From assembly GCA_013399305.1 (NCBI GenBank), contig VXAI01000136.1, positions 62,001 through 126,000 of the forward strand: DNA of 64,000 nt, read 5' to 3'. Shown here piece after piece: positions 23,201 through 38,200 of the stretch (the stretch's first letter is position 1; every line of letters begins with the position of its first letter). Source of the DNA: Rostratula benghalensis (lineage: Eukaryota > Chordata > Aves > Charadriiformes > Rostratulidae). Under the pieces are notes generated by a model. That model worked only from the letters and a program-made list of their open reading frames with translations. It searched no databases and was not told the origin of the DNA. A program made the translations under genes and the position numbers.

Positions 23201-26200
23201 ATGGTATTCAGAATAAGTCATGTTTTACAGCTAAGGAATGAGAATGTGATTCTTCACTGTTGACTGAGATGTGTTTTTAGAAGTGAAATTATTTATGTGG
23301 GTTTTTTTGCAAGATTTGGAAAAAAATAATTATTTTCACGTTGTGTGTGTGATTTTCACGTGTCAGTGTTTGCTTGGTTTTTTGTTGATGTTTTATTATT
23401 TCCTGTGAGTAGCCCAAACAGATTAAGCCATTGTCAGGAAAGGTCTGTGTGCCCTGTTCCTACCTTTCTGCTTGCAAAGGTAGAATTGAGCTGGGACATT
23501 CTAGACTTGAGTACACCCAAAGAGGTTACAGTGTGCCTACAGCCACAAGTTACATGGAATACAGGTGAGCCCCTTCTCACCCCAAATCGACTTCTAGAAA
23601 AGGGTGTTTGGTGAGGGCCTGCCCTCCCAGAATAATGAATTTCTTCCAGATTTGACTGTAATCTTTCCTGAAGTGGAGGAATCTGGAGTGCTTAGGTGGA
23701 GCATATTACCCCATATGATTTTTTACGAAGATACTGGTATTGAAGTGCAGTTTAGGATTCCATAATATGTTTGGCAGACATGCTATTTGTAATTCATTTT
23801 TCTTGACTGATTCGTGTGAGAAAATTGGCATGAACTATGTCTGGGCAATTTCGGTTTTTAGTAATTTATGCAGTAAAATACTTCCAGAAGTCAATTTATT
23901 CTTATTCCAGAAGGGGAGAAAAGAATGTCAGTTGTTTCATAGTAACACTCACTCGTCTGTCCTTTAAGAACAAGGAAATACTCACAGAGATGTGCCTTTC
24001 TGCATTCTTGACACATTATTATTTTCATTGTTATTGTCTTGTAACTAAGCCTTACAGACCCTTGACACCACATACAATGTGTTCCTCCCAAGCAATACTT
24101 AAAGTACTGCGATAAATATTGTTGTCACACGTCCCTTTACTAGTGAAATGTGGTGCTGGAGATAAGGATTCATGTAAATATTTCCCCAAACGTGGGCAAT
24201 TTCCTCATAGCTACTTAAAAAGCACTGGTTACATACTGTGCCTGGTGGTTTCAGGTCAGCCTGTGCAGTCAAGAGGTGGGCTTTTGGGTGGTATTTCCAA
24301 CTGCTAAAGTTCCTTTAAAGGTGTTTGCAACAAAACAGAACACTTCACCTCCTACTTTTGTGAAGTACTGATCTTCTGTAACTGCAGGAGAGCTTTAAAA
24401 ACAAAGCAGGTGACACCATAGGGAAGATTTTTTTCCCCTTGTTGTCCAGCAATCTGTAGATACTTTAAACAGAATCTGAATCTGTTATGAAATATGCAGA
24501 AGGCTCACATAATAGACATTCTTGTAGGGTGCTTTTGAGTTTATTATGTTTACAATGTCCATTTGATGGTAAAAATTGGTGTAAATGATGTCTGAGACTA
24601 AGGAAAAAGAGCCTAAGATTAGATATCCTATATCCTTATGTAAGTACCTGTTTTTCAAGTGTGATGAATGTCTGACAGCTCCCACCGGAGGGATCATTTT
24701 CATGATACTAAACAGAACTGAGAAAATGCTTTTCAGAACCAAAAACAGTGTGACAGTGAGATCTCTCAGAATTGTGCTTACTGATGCTTACCCTCAGATA
24801 TTTTTGAGTATTTAAATGGATTGAAAAAAATCACCTCTTAGAATTGGCAGTTCCCATATTGGCTTTTGTGCCCACTGCCTGGGTTATTTACTTGGTGCAC
24901 ACCTGGCTGAACAGGGTCACTCAGCAGTGGAGTACTTCAACAAACTATGCACGGTTAAATGTGGAAAGCTACTTTAATTTTGGTTTGCAAAATCAATCCT
25001 TTATAAATGCTAAAACTTAAAGCTTCCCCAGAGATAATCACTACCAAAATGTCAGTTGAGTTCACTGTATGAAGGTCTCTCGTTCCTTAACTTGTTGCTG
25101 GCTGCTTTTCAACTGGATTCTGGTCTTGTTTGGTGAACAGGATAAATGATGGTTAATGAAAAACAATTAACAGTGAGGCCTTGGCACTCAGTACAGCCAC
25201 CCATGCATCATCCAGGTCTTGCACCAAATTTGGGATTGTTTATTTGCTGGGGGATGGTGATGGGGACTGTGTGTGTGCTGTTGCCTCGGTATTGTCTACG
25301 CATTGGTTTTTACAGGCAAGATTTTTTTTTTTTACTTTTGAAATTTGGGAATTGAGGGTTGGCCTGATTTTAAAATCGACATTTCGCCTCTATTCTCTGA
25401 TTTTCAGCACTTGTCTTTTACCTCTCCCAGTTGTGTAGTGTTTTTTGACAATCCTTGGCATTTGTGGAGCTCTTTAGAAGTTTAAACCATGACATGGGTG
25501 AATTGCTTCGATGCTGTAGTACCTCGGAAAGGACTGGGCAGTTTATGAGTTCAGAATAATTTATGTTTTAACTGAGCTAATGGTGACACTAGGGACAAAT
25601 TGTGGAACTGAACAATACTGATGTAGGTACCAGAGTTTGTTTACAACCTCCAGTGGTTTTTACAGTACTTAATATGCTGAGCAGGTAAACATCACGGCGA
25701 GGTTTGTGTCTGAAATGATTTCAAATTTCTATGTGTAATGATGCTCCAAGATAAGCACCTCTGAAAAACTGGAGTTGAGACCCAGAACTGCCACTTGCTC
25801 TGACGTGCCTGTGTCTGCATTCACGTTCATTTCTGGATGTAAAGGATGCTTAGAAATTTTATTACGCTGCTGACCTTTTGTGTAATAGTGTAGTTAGAGC
25901 TTTTGGGAGGAAGCAAGACACTTGAGCTCTGATTACTTGTTTCAACTTCCTGAGGAGTGTTCATTTTCAGACCGTCTCTGGTCTGGCTGTGATGCCTTTA
26001 CTGTGTCATCAAGAATGCAAGGTACTGGAGAGGGGAGGAATTAACCAGAAAATCTATGGTCCAGTAGTCAGGCACTTGGTTAGAAAACAGCTTTTTTTCT
26101 TGGTCCTTGCTTCTGTAACGAGTGTCAGCCAGCCATTCATTTTTACTAGCAGTTATTTAATGACAAAATGCTTAAGGGGTTCCTTATGCAGGTGCGTGTC

Positions 26201-29200
26201 ATCCTGTGAGCTGGGATTTCTGCTGCTTGCCAGACTGTATAAATGTCCCTCTAACCATTTGCAAATATTTTTTCCATAGCCTCCTTCACACGTGTGCAAA
26301 GCTGCCTCCTGGGTGCACCAGAGCCGTTCCACTAAATGGCATTTTTATAGGACATCATCTTAAATCAGGAATCTTTTCTTTGCAAATTTCGATTTCAACA
26401 TCATAACAACTGTGCCTAAGATTCTTGGACGTTTTCACTCCTCAGAAGTGTAACTCAGGGGCCTAATTTTGTTCCCTGAGGTGTTAGAAATTAAATTTCC
26501 TAGTGGGTGCAGGAGCAGGCTTTGGCTCTCTATTCCTTTTTGAAATCACACAATCAAACGTTGCGTTAACTGGATTGTGGGAGTTTCTGCTGGAAAAGCT
26601 CTCAAAAGTACCAGTATTTAGTAGGGCCTTGGTTTATTTCCTGCTACTAAAAAGAGGGGAATGGATCGTTGGTTTCTATTACATCTTTGTCTAATTTGGG
26701 CCTGAAAGCTTTTCTATTAGGGGAGTGGACTTCATTTTAAATTATGAATTAAGTTGATAGCATAGCAGTCAGGAGTTCACACAGTCTCTTTTGAAATTAG
26801 TGGCAGAATTGCCACATAAATCATACACTAGATAATCATGTGTTCTGTGTGTGTTCACAGGAGAAGATATTTGTGTTATCAGAATGTCCCTTTACTGATG
26901 AGTGCGATTGCATAACTGAACATTTCTGATATTTTGCAGTGTGGGTCATATTTAGTACTATTTAATTCATTAAATAAACATCTGGTAGTTTAAATGCTAC
27001 ATCATTTTTCTCTTCATGACTGTATACTAGCACACCTAGCCCTTGAATTATTTTGAAATACGTGCCTTAAGGGGGAAAAAAAAATCTCTTCAGAGAGCTG
27101 TAAGTCAGTAATTAAATATAGTTGATACTTAGAACAATTTTAATTAATTTATATAAAGAGAGAGGCATTGTGATTCCTATGTCAGTTGTCTTATTTTATA
27201 ATGAAACATAGGATGAACAAGAAAACTCTGTGATAGTAATAGATTTTTTTTTTTTTTTTTTCCACTGAGTTTAAGAATGTTTATTTAAATTTTCTTACAT
27301 TTTCTCAAACTGGCTCTAAGGGGGCTTTAACAAATCTCAGGAGGTGTGGAAGTGACTTTGAAATGTTAGTAGCTTATTGGGGTAGGCAGCTGGTCTCCAG
27401 CAAGGGTAGATCTATCTCTCTTGATACTTTGCCTCTGTTTGTGTCCTTCAAAAAAACCAACAACCACCACCAAAACAACAACCCCCAAACCCTCAAAGAT
27501 ATTTAAAAGGCAGGCACTGTGATAAGGCACAGAATAAAAGGCAAACTTGCATGCAGAGAGTGTGATGAAGGCATTACTACAACCTCAGTCTAAGTCCTTC
27601 AAAGCATCTCTGTCACCACCTGTGACAAGGGCATTCTGAAGAGCTGAAGCTGTGATGGGAGAGACCTCTTCAGGGCTCCGTGTTGTGACCTGGGTGCTCT
27701 GAAACACTTCCTTGGCAAGAGTGGATTTCTTCAAGGCTGGTTCTGGGAGGGCTGGGGTTACACTGAAGGGCCAGCACTGTCACAAGCTCGCAGGGCAGTG
27801 ACACAAGTACATTCAAAACTAATAACATAAGCTCGAAAAGTCGGTGGCACTGACCTGGAAGGACATCCATGAAAGGTTTGGCTTCAGCTGGATGTTTTCT
27901 ATGAGAGACTGGAGCTTGACAGATGCACTGTGAAGGCTTTCAGAGTGCTCAGAAGTGCAGTCTGTTTGTTACACTGCAGAACATCTCCCTTTTGAGATTG
28001 TTTACTGCAGAACTTGGTATAAATAACGTTCTAACTGCTTGAAGAAAGCTCTTTGGAGTATTTTGTTACTGAAAAATTATGGTACCACCATCATGTGGAA
28101 AGATACATTCTTATTGCCTGAACTTCCATGTTGTTTTTTTAGCTTTTGATGCATTTACTGATGATTTTGATATTTTCACTTGCCTTCCTTAAGAGTACTA
28201 GCAAAAATGTAAAGTGGAGTGTTTTAACTCACTTTACTCATTTAACTTCATGAAGCAGTAAGCTATGTTTGCCCTAGTGTTCTGAGCACATTGAGAAATA
28301 CTTATTACAATGAGTATTAAAGACCAGCAACACAAGATGGCACACTAAAAGCATGCCAACTTTATTTTTTTTCTCGTTTATTGTATATTTTGAAACCACT
28401 TACATGACAAGTTTGAGGAACAGATCTGTCAACAGTTTTCAGCTGGCCCCTCAACAGCCCCTCAATGATACTGTGTTTATGTTCCCCTCACACGTGCCAA
28501 ATTCTGAGTGTGATCGTGCAACCCAGTCTTTGAAAAGGTGCAACCATTGCTCTGGAGCTTTGTTAGAATTAATCTACCACTTCTCATTTGAGCTACTTGT
28601 TTATGGAGGAATCCGAAATCCTCAGTAGTGAGTTTAGAGGATAATAGGTTGCATCATTCCACAAATGAATAGCTTTTCCTCCAGAAGATTTTGTCAGCTT
28701 TGTAGGCTCCAGCTGGTGTTCTCTCTGCTGTTCCTTCTTTGAGATTCTCAAGGCCTGAGATGGTGACTACCCCAAGTCCATCATAGCAAGATGCTTTCAT
28801 TGCTCTGCTCGTGGTGATTATTCTCTAGGAGTAGCCACCTCCAGTCCCTGCAGCCACCCCCAGGAGCAAATGACCTTCTAACAGCACAGGCAGATATTCC
28901 ATATCCTACCATCCTGAAATTATTTACTGCCATTTCAGCCCATGGTTCTAGGGATAATTCTGGTACTCCAATACAGGGATTTCTTGCTCAGAGTTACATG
29001 ATAATGAATGCAAATACCTGTATCATATTCCAAAACTTGTTTGCCATAAAAAATCATCAATTTTTACCCTTTTTTTTTTTAAAAAAAAAAGGGATGTCTA
29101 TTTAGCTATTTGTAACTGTGGCATATAGACAATAATAAACACCTTCTACATTTTTCCTTGCTGTTCAGAGATGCTGTTTGGCCTTGGGTCAGGAACTGGT

Positions 29201-32200
29201 AGAGTCCAGGATTTTTATTCTCCTCTTTACTCTGAATTTCACTTTAATAACACAGGAGTTTCTGTCTCTTTTTGATACAGTAATCTACCTTCTGTGTTCT
29301 TCATGAAGTTTTCTGTCCTCTTGGAGTGACTAGTGAAATATCAGCTCTCCTTTTTACAGTGGTCTCTTGGTAGTTTGGTAGGTACACATCTCCCACCAGG
29401 TAGTGGGTTATCTGCCTAGTTGCCAAGAATAACTCGATTTTGTTCATACCATCTGTTTTTTGGGGTTTTTTTTTTGACAGTCCATCCATATGTTAATCTA
29501 GTCTGTGCAGAGGTGACTAGATGACCCACTCACTTGATTGAGCATCCAGGCTGTTGTGTCAGCAAGTATTTCTGGAAAGAAGAACCTCTTCAATTTATCT
29601 AATAAGTGGTGAAGATTATTATGAATTGGGTAATTTGCCAGTTAATGGAGAAAAGTCCTACATTTTTTATGTGGAGATAGGTGCACAGTAAAATTGTAGG
29701 AATGTAGGAAGAAATTGCATCAAAACTCTTCAACATTATAAATACATGCACTGGTGGATGGCTTCAGCATAATGAGTTCTGATCCTGAGATTTCAGAAGG
29801 GTGGACTTGTGGAAAAAACTGAAAAAAAACCCTGAATATTACTGCTTACATCAAATAAGTTTTCTTCTGTTATGTGACTTGATCTTTCAACTCTTGATCC
29901 TCTAAAGAGCCAGATAATGCTGACATTTATTGTGCATTTTCTCACGTGCTGTAACTTGGAGCCTTTCTTTCATGAGCATTAATGGTGTGCTTAGAATACT
30001 TTAATATTCTCCTTCACTTATTTCATTATAAATATCTTTCTTTTTTTTTTTTCCATAAAAACTGAACCTTCAATTATAACTTTGTTGAGAACCATGTATT
30101 ACTGAGTAATGACCATCATGATTACAGCAGTGGACTGATAATGCAATATCTTTCTTTCTCTCTTGCTTAAGGATAAAAAGAATTATTCCTGTCCTGTGTG
30201 TGAGGAGTCATTTTCTGAAGATCGACTTATAAAATCGCACATCAAGACAAATCACCCCGGTAAGAAAAAAACAAGGAAAAATTCTCAGTCTATTGCAATA
30301 AATGGATAAAGGTTTAGAGAGAGCAGTGTAATGTGATTACATTCCAAAGAAAGAAGAAGGGTCTATGTCTTCTCTAACTGGTTTAGAGAATTGTATTGGG
30401 TTTGCAGCTGTCAGAATGTAGAGTGAAAAAAGCTATCGTTCCAGCTTGTGTGTTGTGGAGTATATCAAGTAATTGTGCCAGGAAATCTGTTTTCATCTGG
30501 CAAAGAACTCATTTCCAAAAGAGGACCTGAGTGAATTCAAATTAAGCATTGGGAAGCTTAAAATTAGTCATACAGACATTCTGTAACAACCCATGAGACA
30601 TAAAATTCCCCTTGGCCATACATAAAGTGACAGGAATGTGTTTATTGCCCATTTTTTTGTCTGTGGGTAATTCACATAAACACAGAGGTCCCTGAGCTGG
30701 CTGTGCCTGCTCAGTGAGTGTGTGCCTGGGCTTTAAGTCCAGGGCCAAGTGAAATCTACTTGAACCAGCCTGTGATATGGTAAGGCCAGTGTTAAACTGG
30801 AGCTGAGAAGTCTGGCTGGACCCAAGTTAACCACTGGACTCCATTCAAACTCTGTGTATACCTTGCATTCTACTGCCCTGATTTATCAGTGCAAGTGCCA
30901 CATAAAATGAGTGCAGTTTTAAGTCAGTGTGCTGTTCCTGAGAGAACAAGCTTTCCTCAAGCCTGGGGAACTTGGTGCTGAAGTGTCCAAGTGGGTGGTG
31001 CAGGGAATGATTTAAATCTTTCTGATGTGAACTGGGCAGAGCCATGTTGGCACGTCTGTGCTTTCCTCCTCAGCATCTGCATTATGGTGGATAAAAGACC
31101 TGTTGCTACTGTGGATGAAGCAGGGTCGACTGCAATGGCCAACCTACTTTAAGTGACACAGTAAATAAGTTAATTATCATCTGACATAAATCGGTATTAA
31201 GAAAGAAGATACTTGGCCACACTCAAACTGAGTTTGGGGAAGGAAAAATCCAGTCAAAACAACGTAACTTTTATTGTCTTTCTGAAATACAATCTCTGAT
31301 AGGTAAAGCTGTGGTTTCTTACCTTCATATGGCCACAAGATAGTGCTAGACTCGTGTTTTAAACAATTTCCTTCACTTTCATTTCAGACTAACTCCCGCT
31401 TTAGCTCCTTAGTTACCAAACCTCTTTATTTGCAGACCACTCTACAACAGTGTGGTTGGAGGGCTTGTCATACATCAGGAGACATGTCTGATGCAGCAAA
31501 GTGAGATGAGGAAAGGCTTCTGTGCTATACTGTAGTCAGGAGGTATGTCACCCAGTAAGCATAGAAACTCAGTCTGAAGAGTTGTGCTTGTAAAGCCTTC
31601 ATGCTGTCTCCAGCAGGCAGTACAGGAGGCCTCCCCAAATAATGGAATCTGAACTAGCAGTACATTAGGTACTGTGCCCTTACTGGTTGCCATTGGTCTG
31701 CACTGGTGCCTTGACTGCGGAATTATTAGTGTATGCTGCATCGGGGGTCCAGAAATACCAGTTAACTCTGGAGCCCTGATGTGCTAAACTGATGCAATGA
31801 AATATTTTTGAACAATTTGTTTGGTGTCTGGATCCCTCTGAAAGTATAGGGTTCTTTTAAACTCTGGGTTATAACAGAAGTAAGATAAAAAAATCTGCAC
31901 AGCCTATTATTTGGTGTCTTCATTTTTAATGCATATGTTGCAGGCAAATAGAACTTAGACGCAAAATACTAGATTTATTAGATATAATTCCATGGTACTA
32001 AAGAAATACTGCATCTAAGATGTGCCTGTGCTGTAGTTAGGGAACAACACTATTTCAATATATGGAGAATTAATGCACAAATTTTCCTGTGCATGCTCTC
32101 CTTGTGATCAGGAGGAAATCCTTTATTCGTACAATGTACTTAATTACAAGCCGTATAAATGTAAGGGGACTGATGGTATAAACTATCAAGTACTGCAGTG

Positions 32201-35200
32201 GAGTGAGTGCAATTGTTTTTAAAAATGTAAATGGAAAAGAATAAAAATGAAAGGAAAAATGGATACTGTTAAAAGGAATTGAATTCTAAAACGACATATC
32301 AAAAATTAATTTAAACTGGAAAGCCTTTCATATTCATCATTAAAATGCTATTTCTGGAGCTTCCCTCTCCTTCCTTTCTTAATATCATTCAGCATGACCC
32401 TTCTCTTGTCTCTTCTATTTCATCAAGTTGAAAATATGAAATTAAACAGCACTTCTTCCTCTTCTAGGTTTGCAGAGAATAGAATAGAGTTGAATTCTGA
32501 TCCCATGAAGGCAGTGGGACAAAAATCTCTGTAAACTTAGGTAGAGCAGTATTTTAAATCAAAGAGATAAGAGAGCTTGGCTTTATTGCCAAGGGACTTG
32601 GGTACAGAGCAGTGAAGGAGGAGTCTTGGATTCTGGTCCCAGCTCTCAGAATTACTTTCCTTTCCATCCACTCTCTGATTTGATATGAAATTTGTTAATA
32701 GTCCAGAGACATGAGAGGCATCAGCTTTCACAGATCCCTACTGAGCAGACGTGCTTGTCTGCAATCCTGAATGAAGGATCTAAGCCATGGAAGGCTGCTG
32801 AGCATTCAGACTTGTGTCTGTATTTTCCTTTTGTGGTATTTTTGAACATATCTTTGCTCAGTTCATGGGATTTTTGTATTTCCCTTTTACGGCTGTTTCC
32901 CTTGCACCTATGAGTTCAGGCAGGATTTGTGATTCCACTCTGGGACCAATCATTAGGAGACTAGGTATGACAGTTTGTGTTTGGTAAAAATCTAAGTTTA
33001 GGCTATAACATTCAAGTTTTGTAAGATTTTGGGCATAATAAGTCATCAGCTTTTTTGTCTTAATGTTTAGATTGCATGGCTGTGGTAGTTTCATGGAGAG
33101 AAACGATAGCATTTATCTGAGATGCATTGAGTAATGTGATTTCTTTTTTAAAAGCATTTGGCAACATTTTCATTATTTGTGTTCGGGTCCTTTTGATTTA
33201 AACTTCATTATTTTGAGCTCTTTCATTGTGACAACCAAAACATTAGCTGGTATGAAAGAAAACCTTCGGGAGTTGAATGTGTTTAGCCTGAATAAGTTAA
33301 GACTAGGAGAGGAATCTTAACTACTGTTGGCAGCTATCTAATAGGAGACTAAAGAGGAGACAGAGCCAGAATCTTCTTGGAACTTCACAGTGAAGAGACG
33401 TGATTTGAAGCAAGGAGATTCTGATTACAAATTAGGAAAACAAATTTGACTGTAAAGATGGTTGAACACTGGGGTTGTAGAATCTCCATCCTTGGATATG
33501 TTCAGAATAGGACTGGATATGATCCTGAGCAACCTGGTGTAACTTGGAAGTTGGAAGTCCAAAGCTTTTTGCTTGGAGCAGGTGACCTGAGAGGTCATTT
33601 ATTCCGTGAGTCCATTTTTAATTTTAAAGTTCCTGATTATCAGGCATTTTGATCATTACGGGCTTGACATCTGGAAATCTGGGGTGAAATCTGGAATAAA
33701 ATATTTTTAAAATATTGAGGAAACAAGTGCCAAATTAGCTTATTGGGAAAGTTCATAGTTGGAAAATTATTTCTAAGACACACCCACAATTTTAATTTTT
33801 TTAAATATATTTCAGTTACATGGGTTTTTTAGCCAGGCAGTGGGAATGTTGAATACAGAGATCAGGAGAGGAAGGACAGAACATCCTTCTAAAGGAAAAA
33901 AGGCCCCTATGTTCTTTGTTCAGCTCTTGGATAAGTGGCAGTTGGGGAAGTAGGGCTTTAAAGAAGTTGGAGTGAATCAGGATCTGGCTCTTCAATATTA
34001 CTTATATAATGTAGAACAAATTCCCTCATGTCCTTCTGGTTTTTATTAACTTTTACTTTTCTCTCAGAGGTTTCAATGACTACTATTTCTGAGATTCTTG
34101 GCAGAAGAGTTCAGCTGAAAGGACTTATTGGAAAACGAGCTGTAAAATGTCCCTACTGTGATTTTTACTTTATGAAGAATGGATCAGATCTTCAGCGTCA
34201 TATTTGGGCTCATGAAGGTAAAACTTTGGTTTTAAACTTTAGGGCATGTAATCAGTCTCTCATTCCACACAAGCTCTGCAGAAAAAGGAATTCAAAGTTA
34301 CCGCGATACCCAAATCACAAACTTTATTACACTAATTAATTACACTAATTATTTGATCTCTATTGTAGCCTAGATTTGGGAAACATACAGAAAAGCATGC
34401 TTATAATATGAATAGACAGTCTAAATGTGAAATAATTTTAATAAGTTTATGATTACATTTTTTTCCATAAACCTCCATAAAATATTCTATAATAAATTCG
34501 AGTGAGGAGTGAATTAAATACATGCTCAGTCTCTTAAAACAAGTAATTTTCTGTAATCTTTCATGAATAACTGCTGTTCCTTCAACATTTTTGCAAAAGT
34601 AGTTGGTCTGGAAATCTATTAGTAAAACAATTGAAATGCAGTTGCTTTGATGTATGTATATAACTTCTGTGAGTGTTTTAATTAAATCCCGCTGAGCACA
34701 GCAGCTAGCTGACATGGACATAAACAACAAGGCAAAACCTGTAAGATAATGCTGATCCTATCTATCACATTTTAGGGAGAAATTCCAGTAAAATGGCAAA
34801 ACACAGGTTAAAAATCCCTTGGAGTTAAAATTTATGCCCAGTAAAACCTTGTATCTACACAATCTATCAGTTTTGATAACGGGTGGAAGACCACTCAGTC
34901 TGCTCTGTAGTTAATAATTTATACAACAGATTGCCTATGGCATCTGAGCCTTGTTTTGGCTGCTTTGGCCATCCCTCAGCAGAAGGAGGATAATGGGATT
35001 TGGGCTCTCAAACTGATGTTTTGGTTCCAAAGTGTTTGTTCCTGTGTAGAAAGTTCAGATGTTCAGATTAAAACTGCATGTTTGCTCAAGTGCTTTAACC
35101 ACGAGCTCACCTGCCTGTGTAGTAGTGGTCCAGTAGCCTTTACTCCGTTAAGGAGTTGAGGTAATACAAAATTAGAGGCTTAGAGCAATCCCTTATGTAT

Positions 35201-38200
35201 TCCATAGATACAGTTTGTTTATTCTGCCACGAAAGCTTGGAACTCACCTAACCAGCAGGAGAAAGAGGTGAATGGAAATTTACTCCAAGTATCAAAGTTT
35301 GCAATCAAGCCTACTTAAAGTAAATGCTTGTAAATCTAGTTTTAAGGTCATGAATATCAATCTAAAACTGCCAGAGCCTCATGAAACTGTTGAACTACTC
35401 TGCCAGTTCAGATTTATTCAACTTTTCTTTGAAGGATTTACTTTGTTCTTGTAGACCTTCTGCTAGGTGACGTGCTGTGTGTATCTCTATTACAAGAAAG
35501 AAGTTTGAGAGAACTGAAATGGGAATTGCATTTACACAGGGTGGGAGGTGGGGAGGGGAAGTACTACTGGGAGCCATTAGCAAATCTGATGCCAATTAAC
35601 AATAAAACACAGTTTTGCACATTTAACTTGGGCTTATGTATTAAGTACCTAATTAACCAGTCCTCCTAAAATAGGTTTATTCATTCTTTATTGTAAGATA
35701 TAGAGAATGATAGTTATCTGGTGACTTTTAGGGAGGGATTGGTATGTACTCCAGGTAGGCATCAACTTAGGCAGTCTGGATTCTACTTCTAAATGAAGGG
35801 TGGGCATACCAAGACCAAAACATTTCTATTTGCTTGGTTAAACTCAGTACTTGGCTTTAGTAGGGAGGTATTTAATTCTGAAAGAATCCCTCCTTCCCTT
35901 AGTAAGTTAAATGATGCTGCCAAGAGCTCGTATCATTTACACAGAAGCAATACATGAAATTTCTTAAATGCACATATTCAAATTTTAAAATTGTGACCTT
36001 TTCATTCCTGCATTATCTGAAATGTCTTTCAAGCAAATGGCCACCCTCTCATTGAAAGCTACAGCTTGGTTGTTTCACGGTGTGTATTTTTTTTTTTATT
36101 ATTTTTAGGTGTCAAACCCTTCAAATGTTCTCTCTGTGAGTATGCTGCTCGCAGCAAGAGTAACTTGAAAGCCCATATGAATCGTCACAGCACTGAGAAA
36201 ACACACCTTTGTGATATGTGTGGGAAAAAGTTCAAATCCAAAGGCACTTTGAAGAGCCATAAACTCCTCCATACCGCTGACGGTAAGTGCATGTTTGTTA
36301 AATCCAAGTTTATTTTTGGGCAATAAAAGCTGGCTGTCCTATAGGACCTTATAACAAGTGGGTTTAGCTTGAACACTTAAGTGCTGCTTACAAATTTTGT
36401 TCATTCTCAGCACACAGCAATTGTCAAGTAATTCAGAACTTTGCGAAATTAAGACAGCTCTCCCTGGAATAGTTGATTTTCCTGAAATTTTGGGTTGGCC
36501 CTATAGTCCTATGACGAAGAATGGTTGATCTCAGTAGAAATCTGCAAAGACAAATAGTTCCATGTTTTAAGTCTCTTCTTCCTTCTCTGAGAATATTGTT
36601 AAGAGTTGCCGAACCTGGTAGCCCCGTAGAGGCCAGGCTGCTGCAGTCCTGTGTCCCCAGGACCTCAGCACATACGAGTTCCCTATGGGGACACACACAG
36701 CATGTGGGTTTGCTCCATGGTCTTAGTGTTTCTGTGATGGTAACAGGAAAAAAGTGAGAATAAAAATCCAGAAAAATGCCATCTTTTGTTGCAAAATTTG
36801 GGATGCAATAGTACTTTGTTCGTCTGTGCTTATGCAAGTGAAGTAAATGATTTAGCAAGGTAAGTTGCATAGATCTTAATTTTGACGTAGTAGCTCCATC
36901 TTTTTTATTCACACAACCTTGTGAAATCTCATTCCACTCTTTATTGACCATGTCATTTAAATTCTTTTGAAATATTGGGGTTTTTTTACACATTCATTAG
37001 TATTGTCCTTACAAAGAAAGTGCATGTGCTGTGTTACGTCTCTAGAATTGGTTATTAGGAATATATGAGAATATAGATAATATAGGATGTTATCTACCTC
37101 AGATTGGATATTAGGAAAATATTTCACACTGAAACCTGGGTTATCAAGCATTGGAATGGGCTGCCCAGGGAAGTGGTTGAGGCACCATCCCTGGAGGTAT
37201 TTAGAAGACAGGTTGACACAACCCTCAGTGACATGTGATGGTTTAGTGATGGTTTTTTACCAGAGTTAGGTTGATGGTTGGACTAAGATGATCTTAAAGG
37301 TCCCTTCCAGCCCAGACAATTCCGTGTTTCTATTATTCCAATATATGTGAAGTTTTTGTATGTGCTTTTATGTATGCTTTTATCTGTATGTATAATATTA
37401 GTGTAAGAGATGATCCTTTCTACAGTGGAATGACCATTATTAGAGGAAGTCCATAGTTACTGTAGCATTACCCAAGTCACTGTAGTGTCAGTGCAAGGCA
37501 GTAAATCTCTTGTTGGTCAAAAAATAGTTTCCAGCACTTTGAAACAACTTGGTCAATAACAAACAGATGTTGCACATAGATCCACACTTCATAAGCAAGA
37601 ATCAATGATTTTGCTTATCAAATGCAATCCCCAGCTGATTCCTGGCTGGGAGAAGGAGGCAGGTTGTATTTGAATTAAAGGGAAATTCGGAACATGATCA
37701 GACTATAAAGGGGAAAAAAAAAAAAAAAGCAGCCTCTTTGTATAGTGTGGTTAAAAAAAAAAAAATCCCTGCATGGGGTTTAATTTCCAAACCTTTCTGT
37801 TTTGTTTTCACCATCTGGCATGTCCAAGTAGTGACAAATTCAGTGATGGAAGGTGAATTTATTTTTACCTGTGAGTTAGTTCTATTTCTTGAACAAAATG
37901 TGTTAGTATATAAGGAAGTGTTGCAATTGAGCTGAGGCTGCTTTGAAAATCTGGCACCTCTAAGCAGGGGAGTGCAGTCTTGCCAGAGCTAGCCTTGTCT
38001 GGATTTGGTTTAAAGGTGTGAAGTTACTTTTAAACATTGAATTGCATGTAAGGAATTACATTCTCTGATCATTTACTGTTTGGTCCAGCTGAAGCCTTGA
38101 CTCTAGTGGTGATGTTGTTACCAGGAGCCTTTTTTGTCTGCCTTCAGGCTGTCATCATATTCTGCAATAACTTGTTGATCCACCTCCCTTTCTGAGTGAT

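Noticed and set aside
36433..36993. 186-codon minus-strand frame with a short stretch faintly like a Tc1/mariner transposase end (NKEWNEISQ)
   Set aside because: The resemblance covers about a dozen residues with no catalytic motifs or terminal repeats seen, which is within chance.
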